Positions 10,910 to 19,833 of a stretch of DNA of 28,413 bases are shown here, in pieces. Below the pieces are notes generated by a model. It was not told where the DNA came from. It searched no databases and was given only the letters and a program-made list of their open reading frames with translations. This DNA comes from Chara braunii (lineage: Eukaryota > Streptophyta > Charophyceae > Charales > Characeae). The translations under genes were made by a program, and so were the position numbers. Within the stretch, counting starts at the first letter, position 1. Every line of letters starts with the position of its first letter. The stretch lies in assembly GCA_003427395.1 (NCBI GenBank), contig BFEA01000132.1, forward strand, positions 2,241,133 to 2,269,545, given 5' to 3'.

Positions 10910-11620
10910 TTTATGGAACTCACTTCTCCCTTCCCACATCCCGCCAACTAGCTGTCCCACCTGGTTTAAGTCTTCACGATAGACCCACCCCTCATATCCG
11001 GAGACTGTCGGGACCCATCTGTTGGGTCTTTGTGGATCCCTCTTGAGTCGCATGCTTGGGGGGATCGCGAGCTGGGGGTGTTGTTGGCAGGCATAGTCAG
11101 TGTGGAGGTGACCATAAGCCTTGCATTTGAAGCACCAAGGTCGGAATTTATGCGTTGTGTGAATCTGGTACACCCTGCCTCCCATTTTGAAGGGAATAAT
11201 ATCGTCCAATGAGAAGAGTTGCTCTTTGGGGACGTCCACAACCAACATTAAGTAGTCGTCCGAGTCCCTCTTGGCGACGTCAGAAGGCAGCGGATTGATG
11301 AAGTCAACAATTGTGAATTGCTGACCGAAGTCATGAATGAAACCTGCTTGGACTTCGACTGGGATATGTCTGAACTCTCCCGTGTAGAAGTCCATTATTT
11401 GCTCCCTCTTCTCTTCTGGGCCTACCTTTTTGGGAAGCCGCGGGTAAATTCTGACTTTCGACCAGTCCCAGTGCATTTTTTCCAAGCATCCATGCGAACT
11501 TTGTCCTTGTCAAAAAGACTCGGAACTGTGAAAAATGTAGGAGCGATTGGTTGGATTAAGAAGAATTTTGTTACCCCTTTCTGGCCCATCCCTCAAGGAT
11601 TCCAACCTCTTGCAAATAAA
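10862..11620 (-). pseudogene. LINE B ORF1, nucleic-acid-binding protein with zinc knuckle
   Basis: The minus strand is open for 207 codons from 11485. A frameshift in an A-run near 11490 joins it to upstream coding sequence (KFFLIQPIAPTFFTVPSLF) reaching about 11620. The fragment contains MHWDWSKVRIYPRLPKKV, then YLMLVVDVP and IPFKMGGRVYQIHTTHKF, and next to it a zinc-knuckle-like CFKCKAYGHLHTDYAC (residues 118-133). The layout of an RNA-binding-like domain followed by a knuckle resembles the ORF1 proteins of plant LINEs (DUF4283 followed by a CCHC knuckle). The spacing is CX2CX4HX6C, or CX2CX6HX4C if the second histidine is used, unlike the standard CX2CX4HX4C. The last residues before the stop at 10862 come from the inserted hairpin element. 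Confidence 0.7.
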
Positions 11621-11630
11621 CTTAAAAAAA

Positions 11631-11651
11631 AAAGAAAAAAAAAAGGGCGAC
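11631..11651. repeat. Candidate target-site duplication of LINE B, 5' side
   Basis: AAAG, ten A's, then GGGCGAC. It matches 3101-3123 with one substitution and one indel, and lies directly next to the first ORF1-like sequence of LINE B. Confidence 0.5.
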
Positions 11652-11904
11652 AGTCTTGAGATATATCCACAGGTGACCGACCCTGAATAATTCGAGATCG
11701 TTATGGAAGTTATTATTGTAGATTATATGTCATGATCATGACTTATTTAGCTTCCTTATTGAGCTTATGTTGTGACAAATATGTTGAGAGTTTTTTTGCC
11801 TCTGGAAATATCGTGAAATTGAGGGTCTCAACCCCGATAAGCATCGTAATCATGAATGTCAGCTATGATGATTCTGACCAAGAACTTAACCTGAGAGCTC
11901 TTTT

Positions 11905-12160
11905 ATTGGATGTGTATTGGGTGAGTCCCAACCGGCCGCAGCAGAACCTGAGCAGCCACTTCCACTTGGCCCGATGCTCCCGTATTGCAACGGGTTACAG
12001 GGCGGCACAACTCGCCCCAGCGAGTTACCGGTGTTGACTGGCCGTGACCACCAATCCTTCAGACTACTGAAAGTGACGGCAACGGGAATAGAACCCAGCA
12101 CCTACGTGGTGCCGCTCAGGCATGAAACCTACTGAGCTAGCCGACGGGACACATAAACTT
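11905..12160 (-). mobile_element. tRNA-like SINE candidate
   Basis: On the minus strand a good pol III A box (TAGCTCAGTAGG, 12139-12128) is followed by a B box (GGGTTCTATTCCC, 12096-12084). A GCTC/GAGC D-like stem and a GGCAC/GTGCT anticodon-like stem can be drawn between them. The variable arm is missing, position 33 is not T and the acceptor stem does not pair, so it is not a working tRNA. A non-tRNA body of about 180 bases follows. Around it, 11652-11904 shows nothing recognisable. Confidence 0.45.
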
Positions 12161-12348
12161 AATCTTGTCGGACCTCTACGTTTGAAATTCAAAATTTGAA
12201 GTACGGTTGTGGTGACGGTGACGACGTTCGGCTTTCGGCACGCATCCGCGCCGTCACACGCAGTTCCGCCAGGGGAACGGCATCCACAGAAAGGCGGCAG
12301 CTTCCCGGACCTCTCCTCCGGGGGTGAGGGGGCCACATCTCTGGGGTG

Positions 12349-13068
12349 CAAGGATCAAGACGGCAGCAGAGAGACGTCATCCCTGTGGAGGTGGGAGCGA
12401 TGGAGGACGACGGAGAAGGCGGGCATGCGCTATTGACACCGCTTGAGCGGGCAGCCGTGGTGGCGGCCGTGTCAACCGTTGTTCTTCGTTATCAGCAGGA
12501 GAGGACACTGGGACGAATGAAGAAGCAATTGTGATCTCGTAGAAGAAGGACACTGATGCAATCTGTGGATGACGGCCCCGACTACGTGGCAACTTCGGAG
12601 GCTGTCATTGAACTGTGCTACACGTTGGGTTGAGGCGTCATTCCACGAGTGGCACCGAGGTGGCGGATCAAACGGAGGACGGGGAGACGTGGGAAGACCT
12701 CGGCAATGCGACGACACCACGATGACTACTTCAACAAGAAGCAGCACAGTGCCGAGGTGCAGCAGAGGGACCACCAGAAGCAGCACAGCGACAAGGAGCA
12801 GCAGAGGGAGCCTGCGGTACAGGTCGGCCATGGACTGCACGGTGGAGAGGGCAGCAATGCCACATCTATTGTCGAACGTCTAGCACACGGCGGCGGAGAA
12901 GGCAAGAGTATTGTCGGACGTGCAGGACGTGATGGCACTCGTGGGAATACGATGCTTGTGCAAAAACCTCCTCCGTGGACAGACTGCAGGTGCCGCCGGG
13001 AAAAATTATTATTTTCCCGACCTTCGCGGACGTTCCTTGAGCACAGGAGAGTCGAGGAGACCGCATGA
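12349..13068 (+). pseudogene. Decayed coding region, possibly PIF/Harbinger-type transposase
   Basis: One plus-strand frame stays open over about 240 codons apart from two TGA codons (12532-12534 and near 12626), in sequence more GC-rich than its surroundings. It begins MEDDGEGGHALLTPLERAAV and VLRYQQERTLGRMKKQL, continues VDDGPDYVATSEAVIELCY, then IKRRTG and HHDDYFNKK. Nearby frames supply FHEWHRG, TWEDL and RQCDD. Taken together these resemble, from memory, the N-terminal region of HARBI1-like transposases (RRTGG-WEDL, CDDATDDYF), broken by several frameshifts. The downstream part has a repeated Lys/Gln-rich segment (12738-12815) and is not recognised. A low-complexity non-coding stretch remains possible. 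Confidence 0.35.
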
Positions 13069-13239
13069 TGCCGGCCGAAAACGATGACGCCACCCGATGG
13101 AGGCCCACCGCCAACAGTAGCCGCTGGGGGGCGTTGGGGGACTACGCAGGCGTTGGAGGGTGGGGATGTCCGTGCTAATGCTGTTGGACCACATCTGGAC
13201 CACTCAAGAACCGAAACTCTCCGTCGACGCATGTCTTCG

Positions 13240-13455
13240 CCACTCCGAGAATCACGGTTCCTTGAGCTCCAAGGGACCTCACGAGGTCCCTTGGGGATGA
13301 GGAAATTTTGGCTGGGGCTGCAAGGATGCCACAAGGAATTTTCCTTGTGGCATTTTTACATTTCTTTTTCAAATCCGTCCCCAAGGACAGGTGGAACAAG
13401 TGCGCCCTTGTGGATTTCACGTCCCCAAGGAGTGTCTAACAACACCCTTTGTAAA
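13240..13455. mobile_element. Half copy of a palindrome-rich inverted-repeat element
   Basis: The right-hand end GGAGTGTCTAAC and the preceding GGACAGGTGGAAC segment match the right part of the 16693-17166 element. It carries its own stems: CCAAGGGACCT/AGGTCCCTTGG around a 4-base centre near 13269-13294, and a perfect 13-bp stem ATGCCACAAGGAA/TTCCTTGTGGCAT near 13325-13352. No matching left end (TTAGACACTCC) is seen upstream, so the left half has been lost. Confidence 0.6.
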
Positions 13456-13712
13456 GGCAAAAAAGAACACATGACAACAAAGAAATCAGGCGCCGAGTTC
13501 GAAACGGCAATTTCGGTCAAAGTATCCGTTGGACTTTTTATTATTATTTTTTTCTTTCCCCATCTGACAGCACGACCGACGGCTGTAAAATATGACACCC
13601 GGCCTGACCCCACGGCATAGGTACTTTCATTGCCCTTTTCAAACTCGCGCCTGGTTTCTTTGCCGACGCATTTTTTTTTTGGCCCCCTGATGTGACATGA
13701 ACGTACTTCCCT

Positions 13713-13713
<1 letters not shown>

Positions 13714-13747
<34 letters not shown>
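13714..13747. repeat. (AT)n microsatellite
   Basis: About 17 uninterrupted AT units. The neighbouring 13860-13900 is also rich in ATAT. Confidence 0.97.
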
Positions 13748-13750
<3 letters not shown>

Positions 13751-13969
13751 CCCCGGATTTTGTTTTTATTTATTTTTTGCTAGGACCTTCCCTGGTCCTT
13801 TCATGGCCAGGCCGTCCGGGAAAATAAGGTGACCCGGAAGCCCCGGCTGGTAGACTAGATATATATCGTCACAAAAGTAGATATATATATTATATAGTAT
13901 TTTGCAGTAGATATGGCAAACAGACAAAAGGAGATGACAAACAGAGAAGGAACTGAGAAGAGTGCTACC

Positions 13970-14335
13970 TTTTTTTTTTTTTTTTTTTAAGCAAACAACC
14001 CGAAGTAATGCTAGGTGTGGTGATAGGAGCATCCACCGCTAGCACTCTCAGGGAGGCTCCATCTATTGGTGGGGCGCAACACCTGCTGAAAAACGGGTTC
14101 AGTGTCCCTATGTTTTTTTGGGTTTTGTTTGGCAACACGCTTCAATCTATTCATGGGGAGAAGCACGTGCTGGGAACCGGGCATCATAATAAAATGAATG
14201 TTTGAAACCAAAGAGTTCAGATGAGAGGAGCTAGATTGCCTCTTCAGCCCCCTAGGGACCACCAGGTTTAACATCCAAAACTCGCTACCTAAGCCTCTCA
14301 GCATAAAACCTGAGAGTTTTCTTTTTTTTTTCCTT
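13970..14335 (-). mobile_element. 5'-truncated LINE tail F with module and poly(A)
   Basis: The poly(A) tail reads as T at 13970-13988. The module follows at 13989-14110, with stem GCTGAA/TTCAGT at 14085-14090/14098-14103 and a second hairpin with TGCTAG/CTAGCA ends near 14009-14046. A partial second module lies at 14143-14182, and GCCTCTTCA next to a C-rich stem near 14240-14265 matches the 3' UTRs of LINEs A and B. No coding sequence remains, so only the 3' UTR was copied or kept. Confidence 0.75.
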
Positions 14336-14359
14336 GGGCACGGGACGACCTCCGGTACT

Positions 14360-15660
14360 GGCACCACATAGATAATCACTTGGACATGATCACTGACGCT
14401 GTCCCACTTGCATGGCACAGAATACTGAGACAGGGTCCTACCCTCCAGGAGGGCGATTGGGTCGGCGCCCTGCGAGGAGAGCAGGATTGGCAAGATCCAC
14501 CAGCTTCGACCCACGGACATACTTGTGGAATACTATTCGATTGGGCCAACAAACCAGCTGAGGGGCTCCCGCAACCCTTTCGAATGGTGGGAGAGGGAGG
14601 AGGTCTTCCGTGTACGCGTGCTAGGAGATGACGCCAACTATTTTTTGTTTCAGCCCCAGTCCCCCGTTCAGGAGTTGGCTTTGGACCCCTTGGAATGGCA
14701 ATGGCAGTCTGCAAGGAAACCGGCAACTGGGCCTGTAGGCAGACCAACGACTGAGCCAACCAAGAAGATCTACCTCCAGAATTTGTCAGTCAAAACCACA
14801 TACAGGATGCTCCATTTAAAGAGGCAACTGAGAGATCAGATAAACGACAGGTGAGCCAGACACCTCAACGGGGACTGGGCCCTCGTCACGCCCATTAAAT
14901 GGTTCAGCGAAAACAAAGCCCGGTCGACTGAAATACATTGGCTGATCGCCCACCGCTGCCTCCCCACAAACGCTTGGCTAATCGACCACACTCACCTGGA
15001 GCAGAAAGGTGTTGCACTACCCTGGTGTCAACGGTGCCTCACGGCCTTCCCCTCACGAAAATGGAACGAGACCATCGAACACATCTTCATGCAGTGTCCG
15101 GTGGCCGTACTGACGTGGTGCTGGTGGGACAGAGTGTGGCGCAAGATGATGCCGGACACACCCTGGCCGTGGTCCTGGCGAGCAATCCTGACTGCCCTGA
15201 AATGGCTACAGCACCCTCCTACACCGGAAACTGGTTCAGTCTTGGTAGAAGAACAATCCTCTGGGCCCTGTGGTGGCAGCGTTGACTTCTCAACTTGGAA
15301 AGCGTTAGAGCGGGGGACGGGGAGTTCATAGAACAAATTAAGGAAGAGATTCAGCTGGAATTGCTACGCAGATGGTATGACTTGAAAAACCAGCTGGATA
15401 CCTTTCAAACGGACCGGGATATTAAGCGGGCGTCACGATGCTTTGCATGGACTGGCTTGGGGGGGAACAAGGGGGATGGGTAGCTAGGGTACAGTGGGGA
15501 GGGGATCAACCGAGCGGACAGACCGGAGCGGAACAGGGCCCCCCCAGGGATTACCGCCTGGTGTTTAATGATTGGACTAATTTTGAGCCCTCGTTCCCTA
15601 TGAGACCCCCTTCTGATTTCCCGGATCCCTTCCCCCCTCACCCGCTCTTTAGTCGAGACC
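14360..15660 (+). pseudogene. LINE C ORF2 C-terminal part with zinc-binding domain
   Basis: On the plus strand several frames together match LINE A from about residue 175 onwards: VPLAWHRILRQGPTLQEGDW, then FRVRVLGDD, LALDPLEWQWQS, LSVKTTYRMLHLKRQL, HRCLPTNAWLID, LPWCQRCLTAFPSRK and ETIEHIFMQCP, WWDRVW, LGRRTILWALWWQR, and finally RLVFNDWTNFEPSFPMRPPS with a proline-rich end near 15640. The CX2C and HX4C ligands are intact. A TGA at 14852-14854 and several frameshifts disable it. It lacks everything upstream of the connector, so the copy is 5'-truncated near 14360. It is followed by its own 3' UTR, module and poly(A). Confidence 0.82.
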
Positions 15661-16410
15661 CTTATCTGAAATACCCCCTGCCCATCGGTCAGGAATCACC
15701 CCCGGTGCCCCCCGGGGTAGCAAAAGGTTCTGCAACAGCTTTGGTTCCCTGCAAGTCTGCGAGCATCCTGGCGGTGACAGGAAGTGCGGAAAGGACCTCA
15801 GGGGTGGGAACGATACGCAGTGGTGCAAGGGTGGAATCTCTCAGACTTAGAGTAGGCAGCGCAGTCACATCAGGAAGAGGTGCTCAATCTGGCGGCCGGA
15901 TCAGGGCTGAAGAGATGTCTCTGCAATGCTGTCTCCCGGAGCCCCCCGGGAAATGCTTATCAAATGCTTACCCTTGTCACAAGATACATCACCTTCTCAG
16001 TCAATCCCCTGGCAATCAGGTCGATCAATGCTGGCGGGCGGGGATACTGGATAACAAAATCTGGGTAGGGGTAGTTGGGGGAAGGAGGAACTAGTTTTTC
16101 AGCAGCAAGTATCTGGCGTCTGACTCCTTTTCTTAAAACCTGCACAGTCAATCCTCTGGATGCCAGAGTAATCAATGCTGGCAGGCCTCTCTCAACCTCC
16201 TTTCTTGGTATCTTCTCGATTCACTCTGTATATGGGACGCTGGACCCATTTTCCAGTAGGTGATGCTCCCCACCAATAGATGGAGCCTCTCCCGGGTGCT
16301 AGTGGTATCTGCTTCTACCAGTATCACTAGCACTGCCGGGGGTGTTTCCCCGGCCTCAATTTACCTGTTTAATACATATGATTTTTGCAAAAAAAAAAAA
16401 AAAAAAAAAA
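15661..16410 (+). mobile_element. LINE C 3' UTR, module and poly(A)
   Basis: The module at 16231-16348 has stem GCTGGA/TCCAGT at 16239-16244/16252-16257, then a stem with GTGCTAGTG (16297-16305) pairing with CACTAGCAC (16325-16333). The poly(A) at 16389-16410 starts about 40 bases downstream. This copy fixes the orientation of the module relative to the reading frame and tail. Upstream, a segment starting CAGTCAATCC is present twice. Confidence 0.85.
15998..16184. repeat. Spaced ~40-bp direct repeat in the LINE C 3' UTR
   Basis: 15998-16037 and 16145-16184 share CAGTCAATCCYCTGG, then ATCAATGCTGGC, in the same orientation and about 147 bases apart. The second copy includes the short stem CTCTGG/CCAGAG. 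Confidence 0.7.
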
Positions 16411-16692
16411 TGTAGACCTACTTTTTTTTTCTTTTTTTTTTTTTCACCGAGAGGGGGAAAAAGGATCTGAAAAACAAACAGGGTCTCCGAGATCAGCCCA
16501 GGCGGAAGCGAAAACCAGCTGTAGAAGATCAATTGGAAGTTCCGCTTAAGTGAACCCTCAGACTCTTTCCCCCCTGGCCATTGCACCTTCCCCAAGGAAT
16601 GCTCCTTTGAATCCCCCAAGCGAGTCTTTGGTGAATTCTTGAATTGCTTGTTTGATGTCTTTTTTTCTGTGTGGATCCCCTCGACTTTGGGC

Positions 16693-17166
16693 GTCGTTAG
16701 ACACTCCTCGGGGCATCCTCGGGCTCCGAGGATGAATCCTCGGAAAAGTGTAGGGGTGGGTTTTGTCGTCTTCGTTACACTCATCCTCGGAGCATCGGTT
16801 TTAGGACTCGTCCTCTGAGCAATGTCAGAAAAATAAAAGGAAAAAAAATAGGAAAAAAAGTTGTGCTTCAGGCTTTCAGCCAATAGGGTGCCGCCACGAT
16901 CAGAATTCTCGGTTGTAACGTCTCTCTACGTGCATGCCCTCTCCTCACTGTAAAACACGGATCATCGGGCCCCAAAGGACCTCGCGAGGTCCTTTGGGAC
17001 CTCGCGAGGTCCTTTGGAGCCAAGGACGATTTGGCTAGGAGATCCTCGGAGCCCAAGGATTTGTCCTCGGAGTGTTTTCACATTTTCATTTCCGATTTCA
17101 TCTCCAAGGACAGGTGGAACGAAGACGAAATCCTTGGAATCACGTCCCCGAGGAGTGTCTAACGAC
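16693..17166. mobile_element. 474-bp terminal-inverted-repeat element rich in palindromes
   Basis: The ends are GTCGTTAGACACTCCTCGGG at the left and its inverted copy at the right, matching over about 20 bp. Inside are CATCCTCGG/CCGAGGATG at about 16714-16734 and a perfect 26-bp palindrome centred on CTCGCGAG near 16975-17000, followed by a second partial copy. There is no transposase reading frame, so this is a non-autonomous DNA element. It splits LINE D ORF2 between VQTEIRAQL and KKDIKQAIQEF. I could not define a clear target-site duplication. Confidence 0.75.
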
Positions 17167-17444
17167 CGCCCTTTCCCTTTGTAACCGCCAACTGGGCTCT
17201 GATTTCAGTTTGAACGAATTGAATAATATAGTCCATAACCTCAGCGCCGTCCAAAGTGACTTCTTCCCTCTCACGAACACAACGCTTATACCACAAAGTC
17301 CATAGCATAGCCATCCGTCCAATATCCAATATCCAAGAAGTTAGGTTGAAAATTAGTGAGTGAGAATAGAGTAGGCACCCAGTATCCAAAGAATATTGCC
17401 CTCCAGTCCCAAGGCCAACCCACATCTGTGAGACGTCTTCAGAC

Positions 17445-18044
17445 ACAGTCCCAGCGCCTCCACAAGAAAACCGAAGCACTACAAGGCTCGGTAGCCCGGG
17501 CCTCTGACTACAAGGAGCGGAAAGGTCGACGCTTAGAGCTTGAAGAGGGTTTAGGGTATAAGGTTCTAAGGGGTTAAGCGACATAACAGGAGATGACACC
17601 AGATCAAAATTTAGGGTGGAGTCTTGCGCTGCTGCTGACATAGTACTGGTTCAACGGGTTAAAGGGTTAGACACAAATATATACAAACAAGGGGGCTGCT
17701 GAGACAGGGCTGGGCTATTAGATAAGGGGTGCTCCTAAGAAGGGATGGGTGTCACTAGCAGCCCTAAGGGATATCGGAGCACCAAGGTGAGTTTGAATTG
17801 GCCGCAGCCCCGGGGAACAACAAACAGCAACCTGTGAATTGTATGATGTATCAAAGGGACGCTGGACCCGGTTTCCAGCAGGTGCTGCTCCCCACCAATA
17901 GACGGAGCCTCCCCGACGGTGCTAGACGTGTCTGCTCTTATCAGCACACCTAGCATCTGATCGGGTTGTTCTTCCCACAAAAAAANNNNNNNNNNNNNNN
18001 NNNNNNNNNNNNNNNNNNNNAAAAAAAAAAAAAAAAAAAAAAAA
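17445..18044 (+). mobile_element. LINE 3' tail inserted in LINE D, with module and poly(A)
   Basis: The module at 17854-17978 (stem GCTGGA/TCCAGC, loop CCCGGTT; then TGCTAG.../...CTAGCA) runs straight into A's at 17979-17985. A 35-base N gap and further A's (18021-18044) follow, so the gap lies inside the poly(A). Flanking LINE D sequence on either side shows this is a nested, 5'-truncated plus-strand insertion. The left edge is approximate. Confidence 0.7.
17986..18020. other. Assembly gap (35 N) inside a poly(A) tract
   Basis: A's lie directly on both sides. The true length of the A tract is therefore unknown, and missing sequence cannot be ruled out. Confidence 0.98.
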
Positions 18045-18163
18045 CCCGACGCACGACATTGCGCGAAAACGTGTTCTATAGCCTCACGGGATTTTCCTAC
18101 TCTGAAAAAAGCAGACAAACAAGCCTTACAGTGTTTACACTATGGCAAAGCCAACCCCCAGGG

Positions 18164-18321
18164 CCAAGTCCCACTAACAGCGTTAAGCTACCTGAAAGCC
18201 TGAATCTGGACGTGTTTGTGGAGACGTGCCGTTCAGGAAACTCAACACCATTTCTGCACATCTCCGCAAAAACGTCCAGATTCAGGAGTTGAGGTAGCTC
18301 AACGCTGCTAGTGGGACTTGG
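18164..18321. mobile_element. Foldback MITE inside the LINE D zinc-binding domain
   Basis: Two 65-bp arms (18164-18228 and 18257-18321), starting CCAAGTCCCACTA, are inverted copies with fewer than ten differences around a 28-base loop. LINE D coding sequence flanks it on both sides, so it inserted after LINE D did. No target-site duplication is obvious. Confidence 0.85.
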
Positions 18322-18540
18322 TGCCCCGTAGTTCCAGTGTGGAATGATCCACAATCCAGTCATTGGTAGGCAAGCATCTATGGATGATTTGCCCATCTTT
18401 TCCCATACAAATGCCATAACATAGACCTTCGGACTAAGCAGTCTATAAATCCCTTTCACCGAAAGGGATTGTAGTGTAAGCAATTTCCCTCTCTTGCAGG
18501 AGGTTTTGCCACACCCATTCCCCCAGATCTATTAGATCTA

Positions 18541-19255
18541 TTGGTAGTCCTCTCGGACAGGAGGTATTGACCACGCCACAATAGAACAAACAGGCATCCT
18601 GATACCCTTCAGAATCTGCAAAAGTCCTCTCGGACTACGATGCGCGGAATCGGGGAAACATGCCCGGTACAAGAGATACATTGTATTGGCATTGGTGGGA
18701 TAGGCGCAGGAGATCGACAACGGGAGAAACCCCTTGCCCCCTGGGATTCGGAGAGCTGTCCAGTTTTCCCTTTTTTCCCTTTTTTCCCTGATACCCTAAA
18801 GCAAAACGCGGGTCTCCCGTGACGCGTCCCGCTGAGACCTTTCCCGCGTGGGCCCGGTGCACCTTCGGCCCGGCGCGGTTTTTTGTTTTCATAAAGCCCA
18901 GGTTGTTGTAGAGGCCTGATTCCAGACATACGCTGGTTGCAATATCGGTCAGCCATTGGTTCCCCTGCCAATTATGTGCCTACCTCCCAACCCATTCTCT
19001 CGCTAATACTCCTAACGCACCCCCTATCCCCACAGTCTGTTCGATCTCCGTGTGAATCACTCAGGACTATCATCCTACCATCTTTTTTGGGAGCCTGACT
19101 TGGACTGAATAGCAGGCTCCTACAGACAACAAAGTTATCCTCACAGCTCACTGTCCGACGTTTCCCGGATGTGATTTGCCTTCATTTACGGGATGTGACT
19201 TCAAAGCGAACTGGTTCTGCGTGGGAAGGAAAACAATTAGGGATAACTACTACGT
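18541..19255. other. Unassigned stretch with short repeats and a possible second retroelement tail
   Basis: No gene is recognised. AGTCCTCTCGGAC occurs at about 18544 and 18612. A TTTTTTCCC tandem repeat lies at 18765-18789. T-rich 18879-18889 is followed by AAGCCCAGGTTGTTGTARAGG (about 18893-18914), which recurs after another T tract at 23152-23174. This fits the 3' ends of a separate minus-strand retroelement family. Confidence 0.4.
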
Positions 19256-19538
19256 GGGAGTCGCACGAACTACGGTAGTTATAATTGTTTTTTTTTTTTG
19301 TTTTTTTTGTTTTTTTTAAACCAAGCTCCATCTATTGGTGGGGAGCAGCACCTGCTGGAAACCGGGTCCAGCGTCCCATAGTTTGCACTATGGGCCAAGA
19401 TACAGTTTCCAATGGAACTTCGGGCACCCTACCTGGCCAGAAAGTTGGGTTGTATACATTGCCCGAACTGCAATTGCAAAGTGAATGTGTATCTTCTTGG
19501 CCCATACTGCAATTATAACTTTTTTTTTTGTGACTCCC
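19256..19538. mobile_element. Foldback MITE (GGGAGTC ends) carrying a nested LINE tail
   Basis: Left arm: GGGAGTCGCA, later GTTATAATTG, then (after the LINE insert) TTGCACTATGGGCCAAGA. The right arm is the inverse: TCTTGGCCCATACTGC, AATTATAAC, TGTGACTCCC. The arms align well once the LINE tail at 19288-19382 is removed, which proves the nesting. The centre holds CTGGCCAGAAA and TTGTATACATT. Confidence 0.8.
19288..19382 (-). mobile_element. Very short LINE tail (module core plus poly(A))
   Basis: T-rich 19288-19317 (the A tail) is followed by the module core at 19324-19380 with stem GCTGGA/TCCAGC. The second, longer hairpin is missing. It sits inside a foldback MITE whose opposite arm gives the undisturbed sequence. 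A TTG at 19285-19287 and at 19383-19385 is the only target duplication visible. Confidence 0.75.
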
Positions 19539-19695
19539 GCGGGATACCGGGCAATTTACTGGGCAGTTGTCAGGGGCAATCGATACTGACATCCTCCAAA
19601 TATTGCGGCTATACACTATATTCGCTGCTCACCCCTTTGGTTTTGGCACGCTGGGCTCCTTTCCTGGCATAAGCTGAGAGATTGAAGCTTGTTAA

Positions 19696-19833
19696 ACCAC
19701 CAGTACCTGGCCTGGATATTGGCCGCGGAAAAAAAATAGAGGAAACGTTTCTAGTCGGATTAATTTGGGCGCTTCTGTAGTGGCCCGTACGTTCCTGGCT
19801 TGTTTACGGGCACAACTAGGAAATACTGGTGGT
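19696..19833. mobile_element. TTAA-flanked MITE, copy 1
   Basis: The ends ACCACCAGTA and TACTGGTGGT are inverted, with TTAA directly outside each (19692-19695 and 19834-19837). The 138-bp element has no reading frame of note. TTAA target duplication is the hallmark of piggyBac-type transposition, although these ends do not look like the classical CCC-starting ends. Confidence 0.78.

Larger units (their letters stand above)
3124..11630 (-). mobile_element. LINE B, near full-length L1-type non-LTR retrotransposon (dead)
   Basis: This is a minus-strand element of about 8.5 kb. Reading 5' to 3' it has ORF1 with a zinc knuckle (11600 to about 8100), ORF2 endonuclease (8052-6634), RT (about 6630-5950), connector and zinc-binding domain (5950-4025), C-terminus (3727-3479), 3' UTR with the hairpin module (3478-3140), and poly(A) read as T at 3124-3139. 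Imperfect direct repeats at 3101-3123 and 11631-11651 fit a target-site duplication, so the 5' end is probably near 11630. ORF1 is already open there, which suggests slight 5' truncation. Stops, frameshifts, an RT core deletion, a hairpin insertion at 10695-10909 and an adapter artefact at 4872-4909 all break it. Host-gene alternatives are excluded by the endonuclease, RT and zinc-binding order. Confidence 0.88.
16422..18540 (-). pseudogene. LINE D ORF2 C-terminal part, split by three insertions
   Basis: Minus-strand pieces in order match LINE A. At 18530-18330: EWVWQNLL, LSVKGIYRLLSPK, ACLPMTGLWII. At 18163-18050: ALP-stop-CKHC and EAIEHVFAQC, where the Trp codon before the zinc ligands is TAG. 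At 17440-17167: WPWDWRAIFFGYW, DIGRMAMLWTLWYKRC, IIQFVQTEIRAQL. At 16692-16445: KKDIKQAIQEF, LGKVQW, QLIFYSWF. Between the pieces lie a foldback MITE (18164-18321), a plus-strand LINE tail with an N gap (about 17445-18044) and a terminal-inverted-repeat element (16693-17166). An A-rich tail (T's at about 16422-16443) follows almost directly after the coding end, so no hairpin module is present. The zinc ligands themselves survive. Confidence 0.78.

Noticed and set aside
3101-11651. LTR retrotransposon
   Set aside because: No long terminal repeats, protease, integrase or RNase H are seen. Endonuclease, RT and poly(A) fit a LINE.
12084-12139. tRNA gene on the minus strand
   Set aside because: The A and B boxes and two stems are present, but the acceptor stem does not pair, the variable arm is missing and T33 is absent.
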